Source: an uncultured Lachnospiraceae bacterium (GTDB lineage: Bacteria > Bacillota > Clostridia > Lachnospirales > Lachnospiraceae). Taken from it: a stretch of 15,475 nucleotides of DNA. A program made the translations under genes and the position numbers. The notes under the pieces were generated by a model. It searched no databases. It saw only the letters and a program-made list of their open reading frames with translations, and was not told the origin of the DNA. Position 1 is the stretch's first letter. Each line of letters begins with the position of its first letter. Shown here piece by piece: positions 1-7,552 of this stretch. The DNA lies in NCBI GenBank assembly GCA_910585005.1, contig CAJUCN010000038.1:1-15475 (forward strand), given 5' to 3'.

Positions 1-66
1 GATAGAAAATATCAGATATGATTCCTGTAATTTAATATGAATATCTGTATTATCAAGGAAACTCAT

Positions 67-106
67 ATACAAACACGAAAACTCTGAGCCATTTCCGTGT
101 TTGTAT
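67..106. terminator. Hairpin, possible terminator
   Basis: An 11-base perfect inverted repeat (67-77 with 96-106, arms ATACAAACACG and CGTGTTTGTAT) encloses an 18-base loop. It lies beyond the 3' end of the minus-strand pseudogene that stops at 274. There is no long T-run outside the stem, so it may be a weak terminator or an old element end. Bases 1-273 otherwise show no credible gene. Confidence 0.4.
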
Positions 107-273
107 TATATCCCCCGTTTTTCAACCGCATTTTCCGTCACACTAATACCCTTTTCCGCAAAAACCAACAATATCCTACACCCTTTTACCTTTCCACCAT
201 ATACTATCACGGAACCCCCTGACTTTTGCGTGAAAGTATACTTTTGCCTGCGAGTACCCAAATTCCTATGGCA

Positions 274-1500
274 TCAATTCAAGCTTACTGCCTGTGCCGC
301 TGTGAGATTTATTTTCCACTTGCTATTAAGCCCCTTCCCACCTTCAGTTCTAAGCCTCTTAAACTCGCCCTCTATCATTTCTCTGGTATCCGCTCTGTCC
401 GTCATCTTCTGGAACGCCCGGTCAAGCTCGCTTACTTCTTCTTCCATTGTCATTTTGCGGAAACCCGTCTCTGAATTTTCATCCTCCACATAACGCTCCC
501 TTGTGCCGCCTACCCTCTGCCCTTGCAACTTTTCCATTTCCCCGGCCAGTTCGCCGCCATAGGCGTTTACAGACAATGCGCTTGCCGCCTGTTTTGCCTG
601 CCTTATAATGCTCTCCTGCGAAATTTCTTGTAATCAAGATACTCCCGTAAATTCGCTCCGTCACATTACCCTATGCGTCCCACATCTTAACCTTATATAT
701 GGAATTTTCCGGGTCAAAATCCTTCGGCTTATATACTGTTATGCTGCTGTTTCCTTTATCTCCAAGTACCCCTAATGGCTGATCACCCTCCGATGTGTCA
801 AACCAATGCAAAGTATGTCCGCTTCCTGCTCCATCAGCTTGCGTTTCAGGGCGCTTTCCTCCGCCAGCCTCTCATACTCAGCGTGTTTTTCTTCCCTTGC
901 TTTGCGGGCTTCTATGAATTCTGCCGATGACACTGACATCTTTTCACTTGTCACGCATGCATGCGCAATATCCCCATTTTCATCTAATGCGATCAGATAA
1001 CCTTTCCGGGGATTCGGATTCATAATATCCTGCTCCGCAATAAAGCCCTCAACCTTTGCCATAACACTCCTTGCCAGCTCCGGGTCATTCTTCATCTTTT
1101 CTTCCAGTTCCGGCGGTACAACAATGGCCTTCTTGCCTATGGTGGAATTGATCTTTGCCTGCACCTTGGAGTCAAGCATGGCAGGCTCCGCACCCGATGG
1201 TTTCCAGTCCAGAACAGAAGCATCTGCATTTTCGCTGAAATACTTATCCCACGGATAATCATTCCTCCCCCATAAAGATCCGTCAATCCTGGATGTATCC
1301 ATGACGTTGTAGTAGGCTCCCGGAAACCTCGCCTGCCACATATCCTTAAAACTCATTCCCGATACCTCTGACTGCCCTGCCGCCTTTGCCGCCGCAAGCT
1401 CCGCAAAACTCACACCTCCATTCTTATCAGCCGCCGCATTCTTCCGGTACTGCTCCGCCAGATAGTACCCTCCCAATTTACCTGACACTCCAAAATCCAT
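274..1500 (-). pseudogene. Frameshifted hypothetical protein of a Lachnospiraceae family (possibly DUF6033-like)
   Basis: The ATG at 1500 follows a good AAAGGAGAG site, so I prefer it to the ATG at 1518. The first frame (MDFGVSGKLGGYYLAEQYRK...) runs to about 805. There the reading continues one frame over (LHWFDTSEGDQPLGVLGDKG...) until a TAG at 671-673 in the context WDA*GNVTE. Another shift near 640 leads into a third frame (QESIIRQAKQAASALSVNAY...) that ends at the TGA at 274. The three parts together would give roughly 400 residues, rich in Lys/Glu with probable coiled-coil stretches (KAREEKHAEYERLAEE and after). Two frameshifts and one stop make it a pseudogene. I recognise the style of the family from Lachnospiraceae genomes but not its function. 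A collapsed paralogue lies at 3067-3241. The DUF6033 label is a guess from memory. Confidence 0.75.
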
Positions 1501-1531
1501 CTTCCTCTCTCCTTTCATTTTTCATCATCAT

Positions 1532-2305
1532 TTAGGCGTTTGCGAAACGCCAGAACCCACATAAATACGGAATTCTTTTTGTTGCAAAATAAAACAACTC
1601 CTCACTGGAATCCACCAAGAAAGGAGTATAAATTTGATAACAATAAGTACGAGTTCCTTTCCCTGCTTGATGAAACCATCAGCCTCGATGAAATTGTCCC
1701 GGTGTCTTTTGTTTCTCATTTTCATGCTCTCACCGGCAGACCCAGAAAACACCTTTTTTATCCGATACTCAAGGCTCTGTTATTACTGCTTATTTTCTCA
1801 ATCCCAACAACGTCCCTTCTGATTGTTTTTCTTAAATACTCACAGGAATTGCGGGACTTCTGCGGCTTTGACACCGTCCCGAACACGTCTAAATTTATCC
1901 GTTTCAAACAGAACTTCTTATTCGACTTACAATCGATTATTCCTCTGAAAAACAAACTCAAAACCGAACGGATTGATTCCATCGTCAACGAAGACGGTAT
2001 TCCCTTCTGCTCCAAAATGAAATGGGAATGGAACAGCGTCACAAAGAAATCAAACCGTGTATGCCATTGTGGCCATCCTTGCACTTCTTCCTGTGGAAAA
2101 ATGATCTACATCTATCCAGAGCAGAACCTCCGTGCTTACCCGGAACTGTCCGGGGTACACAGGAGTGGGATTCCTCTTATAAAATCTATAAGCATCAATA
2201 TATCCGTAGTTTAAAACCTTATCTCCATCCCAATCTACTAAAAAATTTTTGAGTATTCGCCGCAAAACTCACATTCTCTTTCAGTACATTTGCGAATATG
2301 TCTAA
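1532..2305 (+). mobile_element. Remnant of an IS element with a DDE transposase
   Basis: The decayed transposase gene is bracketed by two similar palindromes. On the left, TTAG is followed by GGCGTTTGCGAAACGCC (1535-1551). On the right, read from the other strand, TTAG is followed by an imperfect palindrome centred on TTCGCAAA (about 2285-2305). Similar structures at both ends suggest they are the element ends, but no target duplication is clear and the exact limits are inferred. The element is shorter than a full copy because the transposase has lost internal segments. It lies between two members of the same hypothetical-protein family, so it probably inserted in or beside that cluster. Confidence 0.6.
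1540..2252 (+). pseudogene. Degenerate transposase (IS4/IS5-superfamily-like)
   Basis: The N-terminal part resembles the transposase N-domain common in clostridial elements (DEIVPVSFVSHFHALTGRPR, then FSIPTTSLLIVFLKYSQELR and DFCGFDTVPNTSKFIRFKQ). The Cys-rich stretch that follows (CHCGHPCTSSCGKMIYIYPE) precedes the usual LRAYP segment. Near 2140 the frame breaks: the first frame ends at 2214, while the next frame carries the expected GTVRGTQEWDSSYKIYK and the C-terminus HQYIRSLKP, ending at 2252. Sequence between the N-domain and the Cys-rich part, and between SSYKI and the C-terminus, appears deleted, taking the DDE core with it. No active transposase can be made. The true start is unclear because the open frame begins with TTG at 1540. 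I do not assign an IS name. Confidence 0.7.
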
Positions 2306-2343
2306 TCAGTGCCATATCTGAGCCGTCTGCTGCGGAATGTTCC

Positions 2344-3051
2344 TTACGCCTTTATATCAAACCCTGCACCTGTAGGTGCTGATGTGCCAGAAACCATTGC
2401 CATGAGGTTCTGCGTAACGCTTTTTATATCCGTGCCCGTGGCCGATACCGCGAACGCTTCTGCCTCTCCATCTTCCGTCAGCTTATCCATCTGCTCTTTT
2501 CTTTCCGCCCGCCGTTCCGCATCCTTTTCTTCTAAAATTTTTCTCTCCTCACGCTTTTTTTCTACTCTTTCTTTTTGCCTCTTTTCCGTATTCAGTATGG
2601 ATGTGCTTTGTTTTGTGCCGCTGCTTCTTGTTGCACCGCTACAGGAGCATTGCATACTCCCATCTGCATTGATTCTCACAGCAAATCCATGTATCTCAAT
2701 ACCGTCACTTTTTGCCTTGGCAAACAGCTGCTCATGCGCCGCCGGTATACCCGCTATGTCATTTTCGATTTTTCTTGCAAAATCCGTATCACTTGCCATT
2801 TTTTTCAGGCAGTCATCAGAGAGACTCAAAACGATATTATTTTTACCGCCCCCTGCAATGCCCCTATTCGAATTAACATTAATCTGAGGGAATTTCTTGC
2901 ATAGCTGTTCATAATATGTCTGCACCTTGTCTTTGCTGTTTGTTGATGTGTTTACCTTTATCTCTGCTGCCGCCTTGCTATCCGGCTTTTTCACGGTATC
3001 AGTATAATTTGCCGCATAGTTGCTGTAATTGTTTGTAATCTCCATTGACAT
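2344..3051 (-). CDS. Hypothetical protein, coiled-coil-rich, Lachnospiraceae family
   Basis: The open frame reaches 3060, but AAGGAGG lies at 3061-3067, so the ATG at 3051 (spacer 9) fits best and gives MSMEITNNYSNYAANY. The protein is about 235 residues and has no signal peptide or membrane span. The middle has a region of mixed sequence (IAGGGKNNIVLSLSDDCLKK) followed by a Gly/Ser/Cys patch (MQCSCSGATRSSGTKQ). A strongly charged Lys/Glu/Arg stretch of about 45 residues (EKRQKERVEKKREERKILEE) is almost certainly a coiled coil. The last 40 residues are Ala/Thr/Gly rich. It is the only uninterrupted member of a group of related genes here. The function is unknown; DUF6033 is a possible family label that I cannot confirm from sequence alone. 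Confidence 0.65.
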   Translation of the reverse strand: MSMEITNNYSNYAANYTDTVKKPDSKAAAEIKVNTSTNSKDKVQTYYEQLCKKFPQINVNSNRGIAGGGKNNIVLSLSDDCLKKMASDTDFARKIENDIAGIPAAHEQLFAKAKSDGIEIHGFAVRINADGSMQCSCSGATRSSGTKQSTSILNTEKRQKERVEKKREERKILEEKDAERRAERKEQMDKLTEDGEAEAFAVSATGTDIKSVTQNLMAMVSGTSAPTGAGFDIKA

Positions 3052-3066
3052 AATTCTCATCCTCCT

Positions 3067-3241
3067 TCAAAAAATCTTACCTGCGGTCCCTCTGTCATTC
3101 GGAGACGCCCATACCCCCTGCGGAATATTGGACGAATCTGCCGTATGATAGTATGCTCCCGGAAACCTCACCTGCCACATTCCTCCGGCACTGCTCCGCC
3201 AGATAGTACCCTTCTGATTTACCTGTCACTCCAAAATCCAT
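3067..3241 (-). pseudogene. Collapsed paralogue of the 274-1500 gene
   Basis: Starting at the ATG at 3241, the frame reads MDFGVTGKSEGYYLAEQCRR. This matches the first 20 residues of the gene at 274-1500 (MDFGVSGKLGGYYLAEQYRK). About 30 residues are then missing. A second frame resumes with MWQVRFPGAYYHTADSSNIP, matching MWQARFPGAYYNVMDTSRID of that gene, and stops at 3067-3069. The remnant thus keeps two homologous blocks with a deletion and a frame change between them, and has no C-terminus. It ends within the ribosome binding site of the next gene downstream (2344-3051). Confidence 0.8.
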
Positions 3242-3359
3242 CACCTTAAATCCATACAGGTATTCACCTTTTATATCGGCAGAAAATTTCTATCTTTCGA
3301 ACGGAGGGAACGAAACGGCTACTTTTTGGTAACGAAAGGCAGAAAGCGCCTGCACACAT

Positions 3360-3403
3360 CTCATCTGCAGGGTCTCATCTGCATCTCATCTGCATCTCAT
3401 CTG
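3360..3403. repeat. Short tandem repeat, 11-base unit
   Basis: The unit CTCATCTGCAT occurs in full at 3374-3384 and 3385-3395 and in part at 3396-3403. A variant copy (CTCATCTGCAG) lies at 3360-3370, separated by three bases. It is non-coding and looks like replication slippage. Confidence 0.8.
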
Positions 3404-3446
3404 TGTACTGCCTTCTGTCTATATGGGTTCTTGTTCCTATATGACA

Positions 3447-3480
3447 AAAGGCTACAGACAAAACATTGTCCATAGCCTTT
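3447..3480. terminator. Hairpin, possible terminator
   Basis: The arms AAAGGCTACAGACA (3447-3460) and TGTCCATAGCCTTT (3467-3480) pair with two mismatches around a 6-base loop. AT-rich bases flank the stem, but there is no long U-run. It may end transcription from either side. Confidence 0.45.
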
Positions 3481-3550
3481 CATACTCCTAATCTACATAC
3501 GTAAAACAGGCAATAAATATACTGATAGTCGGAATAGCCATTGCCTTATT

Positions 3551-3610
3551 TTCCGATGAAATCTTAATGCATTATTTATACGCCATACTCTGTACAACAT
3601 TTCATCGGAA
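3551..3610. repeat. 12-base perfect inverted repeat
   Basis: TTCCGATGAAAT (3551-3562) is the exact reverse complement of 3599-3610. The 36 bases between are AT rich. The repeat could be a remnant of a mobile-element end or a long-loop hairpin. There is no gene inside. Confidence 0.6.
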
Positions 3611-3661
3611 TGGATTGTACAAAGTTCAGTTTCTTTTTAGGTTGATTGGTCAAATAAAAAT

Positions 3662-4000
3662 TCATTTCGGTTCTCCTTTGAGGGAAATCCGAAGCTCATC
3701 CGTTCCAAATGGCTTTGTAATGTAATCATCAGCGCCAAGCCCTAATCCTCGCAAATGCTGCCGTTTTCCAAGCCAGATTTTATTGAACCGTATAGGCCGG
3801 AAAACTATGTTCTGCATCCCACTTTTTTCTCCCGGGCAAACAACTTCCATAAAAATGCGTTCCAAATCCGCATCTTTATGGACTTCACCTTCATAACCTA
3901 ACTTCCCGTTTGAGATAATACCGATATGGTCTGCAATCAACTCGACCTCTGACAAAATATGGCTGGATAATATAGTAGTAATCCCTTTTGCTGAGAAAGA
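3662..4000 (-). pseudogene. Fused fragments of an ABC-transporter ATPase and a response regulator
   Basis: The upstream part reads ITTILSSHILSEVELIADHI then GIISNGKLGYEG. This is the region just after Walker B of an antibiotic/lantibiotic-type ABC ATPase, including the H-loop histidine in SSH, and it extends upstream of the first start codon at 3955. About 50 residues later the same frame reads GLGLGADDYITKPFGTDEL. This is the end of a response-regulator receiver domain, with the conserved Lys-Pro after beta-5. No real protein has this order, so two genes of what was probably a lantibiotic-immunity-type ABC/two-component operon were joined by deletion. Walker A, Walker B, the phospho-acceptor Asp and the DNA-binding domain are absent. 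The piece between (MQNIVFRPIRFNKIWLGKRQ) is not recognised. Confidence 0.75.
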
Positions 4001-4153
4001 GCCTTTCTATTTGTTTTTATAGAAAGAATAACAGATAATTTTGAAGATTTCATAAAGATACGGATAAATTTATTTTTTCCTATCGCCTTTTTCAATTATA
4101 TTACTCCCTTTCCGGATTTGTGTACCCAGTAAAAACGAGCCTATAAATATACA
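4001..4153. other. Intergenic stretch, no gene seen
   Basis: This is AT-rich sequence upstream of the GNAT promoter, with stops in all frames and no strong structure. Confidence 0.5.
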
Positions 4154-4182
4154 TTGCAGGCAACAGGAAAATATTTTATAAT
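4154..4182 (+). promoter_or_regulatory. Sigma-70/SigA-type promoter for the GNAT gene
   Basis: TTGCAG (4154-4159) and TATAAT (4177-4182) are separated by 17 bases, close to consensus. They lie 35 bases upstream of the GNAT start at 4218, which has the site GAGGAAAA just before it. Confidence 0.7.
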
Positions 4183-4217
4183 CAAGTATATAAATTGATG
4201 TTTGTGAGGAAAAGCAT

Positions 4218-4709
4218 ATGATTAGAATCAGACCTTATAAAGCATCGGATGCAGATACGATCTTATCATGGTGTCAGGATGAAAAAGTGTTTTACCAGTG
4301 GACAGCAGGCATTCTTGGCGATTATCCTGTCACAAAAAAAGAATTTTCTTTTGTGGAATCCCTAATGCCGTTTACCGCATTTGATGAAACAGGAATCGTT
4401 GGCTTTTTTACATTGAGAAATCCTGATGAAGCATTGAATGAACTGCGCTTTGGGTTTGTCATTATAGATCCTCACAAGCGAGGAGAAGGTTATGGAAAAG
4501 TTATGCTTCAATTAGGTTTAAAATTTTCATTTCAAATATATGGTGCTAAAAGAGTATCCCTGGGTGTTTTCGAGAATAATCTTTCTGCTTATTACTGCTA
4601 CAAAGCAGCTGGTTTTAGTGATGCAGTTTTGGATACAACGGAAAAATATTGTGTTCTGGGTGAAGAATGGAAGTGCAGAGAAATGGTTATGGAATACCCG
4701 AAAGAATGA
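4218..4709 (+). CDS. GNAT-family N-acetyltransferase
   Basis: The 163-residue protein has the GNAT layout of an acetyl-CoA-dependent acyltransferase. The N-terminal strand and first helix (MIRIRPYKASDADTILSWCQ) resemble the RimJ/RimL branch. The acetyl-CoA pyrophosphate loop is RGEGYG at residues 88-93, after the beta-4 strand (FGFVIIDPHK). The C-terminal NLSAYYCYKAAGF is the usual motif B of this family (N.A...Y...GF). Length is typical for a complete single-domain enzyme. The ATG at 4218 has the site GAGGAAAA 5 bases upstream, and the promoter at 4154-4182 suggests it is transcribed alone. The acceptor substrate cannot be told; such enzymes may modify ribosomal proteins, small amines or antibiotics. 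It stands between broken genes but is itself intact. Confidence 0.9.
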   Translation: MIRIRPYKASDADTILSWCQDEKVFYQWTAGILGDYPVTKKEFSFVESLMPFTAFDETGIVGFFTLRNPDEALNELRFGFVIIDPHKRGEGYGKVMLQLGLKFSFQIYGAKRVSLGVFENNLSAYYCYKAAGFSDAVLDTTEKYCVLGEEWKCREMVMEYPKE

Positions 4710-4892
4710 TATATTACTTACGTATGCTGTAAGACGAGATGAGTGGGGAAATTCAAAATAACAGATTCGGGCTTGCAGGAGTGATAAATAAGTGCAAAAT
4801 CGGCACTTATATTCAAGAATATGTATTTTATTTCAAGTTTTATACATAAGGAACACTTTTCCGAAAAGGGAGTTATATTATCTATTGCCCAT
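4710..4892. other. Intergenic stretch between GNAT and the IS66 fragment
   Basis: No credible gene or clear terminator is seen. The IS66 end expected here was not recognised. Confidence 0.4.
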
Positions 4893-5339
4893 TTACTCCA
4901 TCTCCTTGAACACCGGCATATCTGACAGGATGTATTTAAGGTATTTCATTGCATCCAGGCTATTGGCTTTGGCTGTTTCGACCAGGGCGTAGATTCCCGT
5001 ACTTGCAGCAGCACCTTTCGGGCTTCCGGCAAACAGGTGCAGCACATGCATCTCGTAACCCCTTTCACTCCGTTGTATCCGGAATGAGCATCCGTATGGA
5101 TATATCCGGTGCAGCCTCACCAGCTTATTTGACTTTAAAAGGTTTAGCTGGTGGGACACCGCAGACTGGGTCATTCCAAGCTGCTTTGCCAAATCACCAA
5201 CACATGAATCCTGCTCCATTAAAAGGAGCAGGATACGGATACGGGTAGGGTTCCCAAGCATCTTAAAAAATTCCGTAAGAATGTACAAATCGCTTTCTTT
5301 CAGTCCTTCATAAATTTGAACGACCTGATATTCCGCCAA
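4893..5339 (-). pseudogene. ArsR-type regulator truncated and fused to an IS66 transposase C-terminus
   Basis: The TTG at 5339 is preceded by AAGGAGGGGG and is the likely start; the longer open frame to 5531 only overlaps the ATPase gene. Residues from the start to about 75 are a normal ArsR/SmtB DNA-binding core (FFKMLGNPTRIRILLLLMEQ, then CVGDLAKQLGMTQSAVSHQL and LLKSNKLVRLHR). Where the beta wing and C-terminal dimer helix should follow, the sequence changes. It ends with LFAGSPKGAAAS and GIYALVETAKANSLDAMKYL, which is the C-terminal helix region of IS66 transposases. The frame lies just downstream of the P-type ATPase, with its site overlapping the ATPase stop region (5357), so it was probably the last gene of that operon. 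Loss of the dimer helix probably makes it inactive or altered. The junction is near residue 75, but the 25 residues around it match neither family clearly. Confidence 0.75.
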
Positions 5340-5356
5340 AGGAACCCCCTCCTTCC

Positions 5357-7372
5357 TTACAGTTTTTTCACAAACAGGCAGCGGATCGCATTCAGCACCG
5401 CAAGAATCATAACACCTACATCTGCAAAAATCGCCAGATACATATTTGCGATTCCCACAGCCCCTAATGCAAGGCAGGCAAATTTCACTACAAGCGCCAT
5501 CGAAATATTCTGGTAAACAATCCGCAGACATTTCCTTGAAATCTTGATTGCCTTTGCTATCTTGATCGGATCGTCATCCATCAGAACAATGTCAGCCGCT
5601 TCGATTGCCGCATCCGAACCCATTGCGCCCATAGCAATACCTATGTCCGCTCTGGAAAGCACCGGTGCATCATTGATACCATCGCCAACAAATGCCAGCT
5701 TTGCTTTGCCCGACTTCACCCGCAATAGTTCTTCTACCTTTTCCACCTTGTCAGCCGGAAGAAGCTCACTGTAAACCTCATCAATTCCAAGTGATGCGGC
5801 AACTTGATTCGCCACTTTCTTTGCATCCCCGGTCAGCATGACGGTCTTATCTACCCCTGCTTTCTTTAATTCCGCAATTGCAGCCTTAGAATGAGGCTTG
5901 ATAATATCGGAGATTACGATATGTCCCGCATATTTCCCACCTACTGCCATGTGAATAATCGTACCTGTCTGATGACAATCCTGATAAGGAATGTTTAAGT
6001 GCTTCATCAATTTGTCATTACCAGCGGCAACCTTTACGCCGTCTACTTTTGCAGTCACGCCATTTCCGCTGATTTCCTGTATATCCGCCACACGGGTTCT
6101 GTCAATCTCTTTTCCATATGCCCGCTGTAAGCTCTTGCTGATCGGGTGGGAAGAAGCGCTCTCTGCAAGAGCCGCATATTCCAACAGTTTCTCATTGTCT
6201 ATGGTGGAGTGATGAATACCATTTACTTCAAAGACACCCTTTGTCATGGTTCCGGTTTTGTCAAAAACAACATACTTGGTCTGGGAGAGGATTTCCAGAT
6301 AGTTGGAACCTTTTACCAACACGCCCTCCTTGCTTGCGCCGCCGATTCCCGCAAAGAAACTTAAAGGAATACTGATTACAAGCGCACAAGGGCAGCTAAT
6401 GACAAGGAATGTCAACGCCCGGTAAATCCACACACCCCAATCTGCTGACAGTCCCATAAAAAACATACGGATAACAGGAGGGAGGAATGCCAGTGCCAAT
6501 GCTGCATAGCAGACAGCCGGAGTATAGATTTTTGCAAACTTCGAGATAAAATCCTCTGATTTTGATTTGCGGGAACTTGCATTTTCCACCAAATCCAAAA
6601 TCTTAGAAACCGTAGATTCTCCAAACTCCTTTGTGGTCTGTATTTTCAATACACCGGTCATGCTGATACATCCGCTGATTACTTCATCGCCAACTTTTGC
6701 CTCTCTGGGCAGACTTTCCCCGGTCAGTGCACTGGTATTCAGACTGGAAGCTCCCTCAACTACATTGCCGTCAATCGGCACTTTCTCGCCCGGCTGTACA
6801 ACGATCACGCTGCCAATCCCTACTTCATCCGGATCAACCTGCTCTAATTTCCCATTTCTCTCAACATTTGCATAATCAGGACGAATATCCATCAGGTTAC
6901 TGATATTGCGGCGGCTCTTGCCCACAGCATAGCCCTGAAACCATTCCCCGATCTGGTAAAACAGCATAACGGCAATCGCTTCCAGATAATCACCGTTCTC
7001 ATAAATAGCAAGCGCCATCGCCCCGATCGTAGCCACTGCCATCAGAAAACTTTCATCAAATACCTGACGGTTTCTGATGCCTTTTGCCGCTTTCCTTAAA
7101 ATGTCATATCCGATGATAAAATAATTTATCAGATAGCACGCAAAACGAATCCACCTTCCTGCGGACGGAAATAAATAACTGTCAGCCGTATCAAACATCT
7201 CTGCTGAAACAAACTGGAGTGCCAGTAAGATTCCGGCGCTGATCAAAATACGGATCATCATAACCCTCTGTTTTTTTGTCATACCATCCTTGCGGCTGCC
7301 GACAAAAATAAGAAGTACAGCAGCCATTATAATAACAACTGTCAGCAATATGCTGATTACTAATTCCTGCAT
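5357..7372 (-). CDS. P1B-type heavy-metal-translocating ATPase (Zn/Cd/Pb exporter, CadA/ZntA-like)
   Basis: This 671-residue membrane ATPase exports divalent soft metals from the cytoplasm. Visible motifs in order are: the actuator-domain TGES (217-220), the metal-site CPC in the sixth membrane segment (327-329), the phosphorylation site DKTGT (371-375), the P1B-specific HP dipeptide (409-410) and GDGINDAP (563-570). Lys630 and Asp651 in the last two membrane segments correspond to the Zn/Cd/Pb-type residues of ZntA, which points to these metals rather than copper. The protein has no N-terminal metal-binding domain; a separate HMA protein is encoded just upstream (7553-7771), so the domain is split off. 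The ATG at 7372 has only a weak site. A terminator (7486-7529) separates it from the HMA gene, and an operator-like box lies at 7403-7411, so it may have its own regulated promoter. The truncated ArsR frame follows directly. Confidence 0.95.
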   Translation of the reverse strand: MQELVISILLTVVIIMAAVLLIFVGSRKDGMTKKQRVMMIRILISAGILLALQFVSAEMFDTADSYLFPSAGRWIRFACYLINYFIIGYDILRKAAKGIRNRQVFDESFLMAVATIGAMALAIYENGDYLEAIAVMLFYQIGEWFQGYAVGKSRRNISNLMDIRPDYANVERNGKLEQVDPDEVGIGSVIVVQPGEKVPIDGNVVEGASSLNTSALTGESLPREAKVGDEVISGCISMTGVLKIQTTKEFGESTVSKILDLVENASSRKSKSEDFISKFAKIYTPAVCYAALALAFLPPVIRMFFMGLSADWGVWIYRALTFLVISCPCALVISIPLSFFAGIGGASKEGVLVKGSNYLEILSQTKYVVFDKTGTMTKGVFEVNGIHHSTIDNEKLLEYAALAESASSHPISKSLQRAYGKEIDRTRVADIQEISGNGVTAKVDGVKVAAGNDKLMKHLNIPYQDCHQTGTIIHMAVGGKYAGHIVISDIIKPHSKAAIAELKKAGVDKTVMLTGDAKKVANQVAASLGIDEVYSELLPADKVEKVEELLRVKSGKAKLAFVGDGINDAPVLSRADIGIAMGAMGSDAAIEAADIVLMDDDPIKIAKAIKISRKCLRIVYQNISMALVVKFACLALGAVGIANMYLAIFADVGVMILAVLNAIRCLFVKKL

Positions 7373-7402
7373 GGTAAAAACTCATTTCAAAATATACTTA
7401 AC

Positions 7403-7411
7403 TGTTTAATC
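7403..7411. promoter_or_regulatory. Second copy of the operator half-site
   Basis: TGTTTAATC here matches the bases at 7816-7824 in the operator of the divergent promoter region. It lies about 30 bases upstream of the ATPase start, next to a -10-like TATATT on the minus strand (TTAAG, then TATATT). This suggests that the same repressor controls the ATPase gene directly. The -35 element is not clear. Confidence 0.45.
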
Positions 7412-7426
7412 GTTTCTGATAAAGAA

Positions 7427-7440
7427 GCGAGCATGCTCGC
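7427..7440. repeat. 14-base perfect palindrome
   Basis: GCGAGCATGCTCGC is fully self-complementary and sits in the leader between the HMA terminator and the ATPase start. A second small hairpin (CCGTC, TGAC loop, GACGG) is at 7457-7470. Either could be a protein-binding site or a leader-RNA structure; neither is followed by a T-run. Confidence 0.5.
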
Positions 7441-7485
7441 CTTACTCATTCCATATCCGTCTGACGACGGCTTTCCTAATAAGGT

Positions 7486-7529
7486 AAAAAAGACACCCCA
7501 AAACTGCAGCCGGGCATTTTCAGGGTGTC
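7486..7529 (-). terminator. Rho-independent terminator after the HMA gene
   Basis: On the minus strand the arms GGGTGTC and GACACCC (pairing 7523-7529 with 7492-7498, extended by an A/T stretch) are placed 24 bases after the HMA stop. A run of six T follows. It should end or attenuate transcription between HMA and the ATPase, making the HMA transcript more abundant. Confidence 0.7.
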
Positions 7530-7552
7530 ACCTTTTCATGGGCAGCTACCGC

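Larger units (their letters stand above)
3242..3661. other. Intergenic stretch without a gene
   Basis: No credible reading frame is seen on either strand. It holds a short tandem repeat (3360-3403), a hairpin (3447-3480) and a 12-base inverted repeat pair (3551-3610), each listed separately. It separates the hypothetical-protein cluster from the ABC/response-regulator fossil. Confidence 0.6.

Noticed and set aside
274..576. Separate 100-residue gene with ATG at 576
   Set aside because: Homologous-looking sequence continues upstream of the ATG in the same frame (QESIIRQAKQAASAL), so it is the C-terminal part of the broken gene 274-1500.
479..664. Separate 61-residue gene
   Set aside because: Its first codons continue the pseudogene frame and the rest is the out-of-frame reading after a frameshift.
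3360..3403. Repeats resembling the start of a CRISPR array
   Set aside because: The units are 11 bases in direct tandem with no unique spacers and no cas genes nearby; this is slippage.
4893..5531. A 212-residue protein starting at 5531
   Set aside because: The upstream 64 residues overlap the ATPase coding sequence on the same strand and are Cys-rich nonsense. The TTG at 5339 has a strong ribosome binding site.
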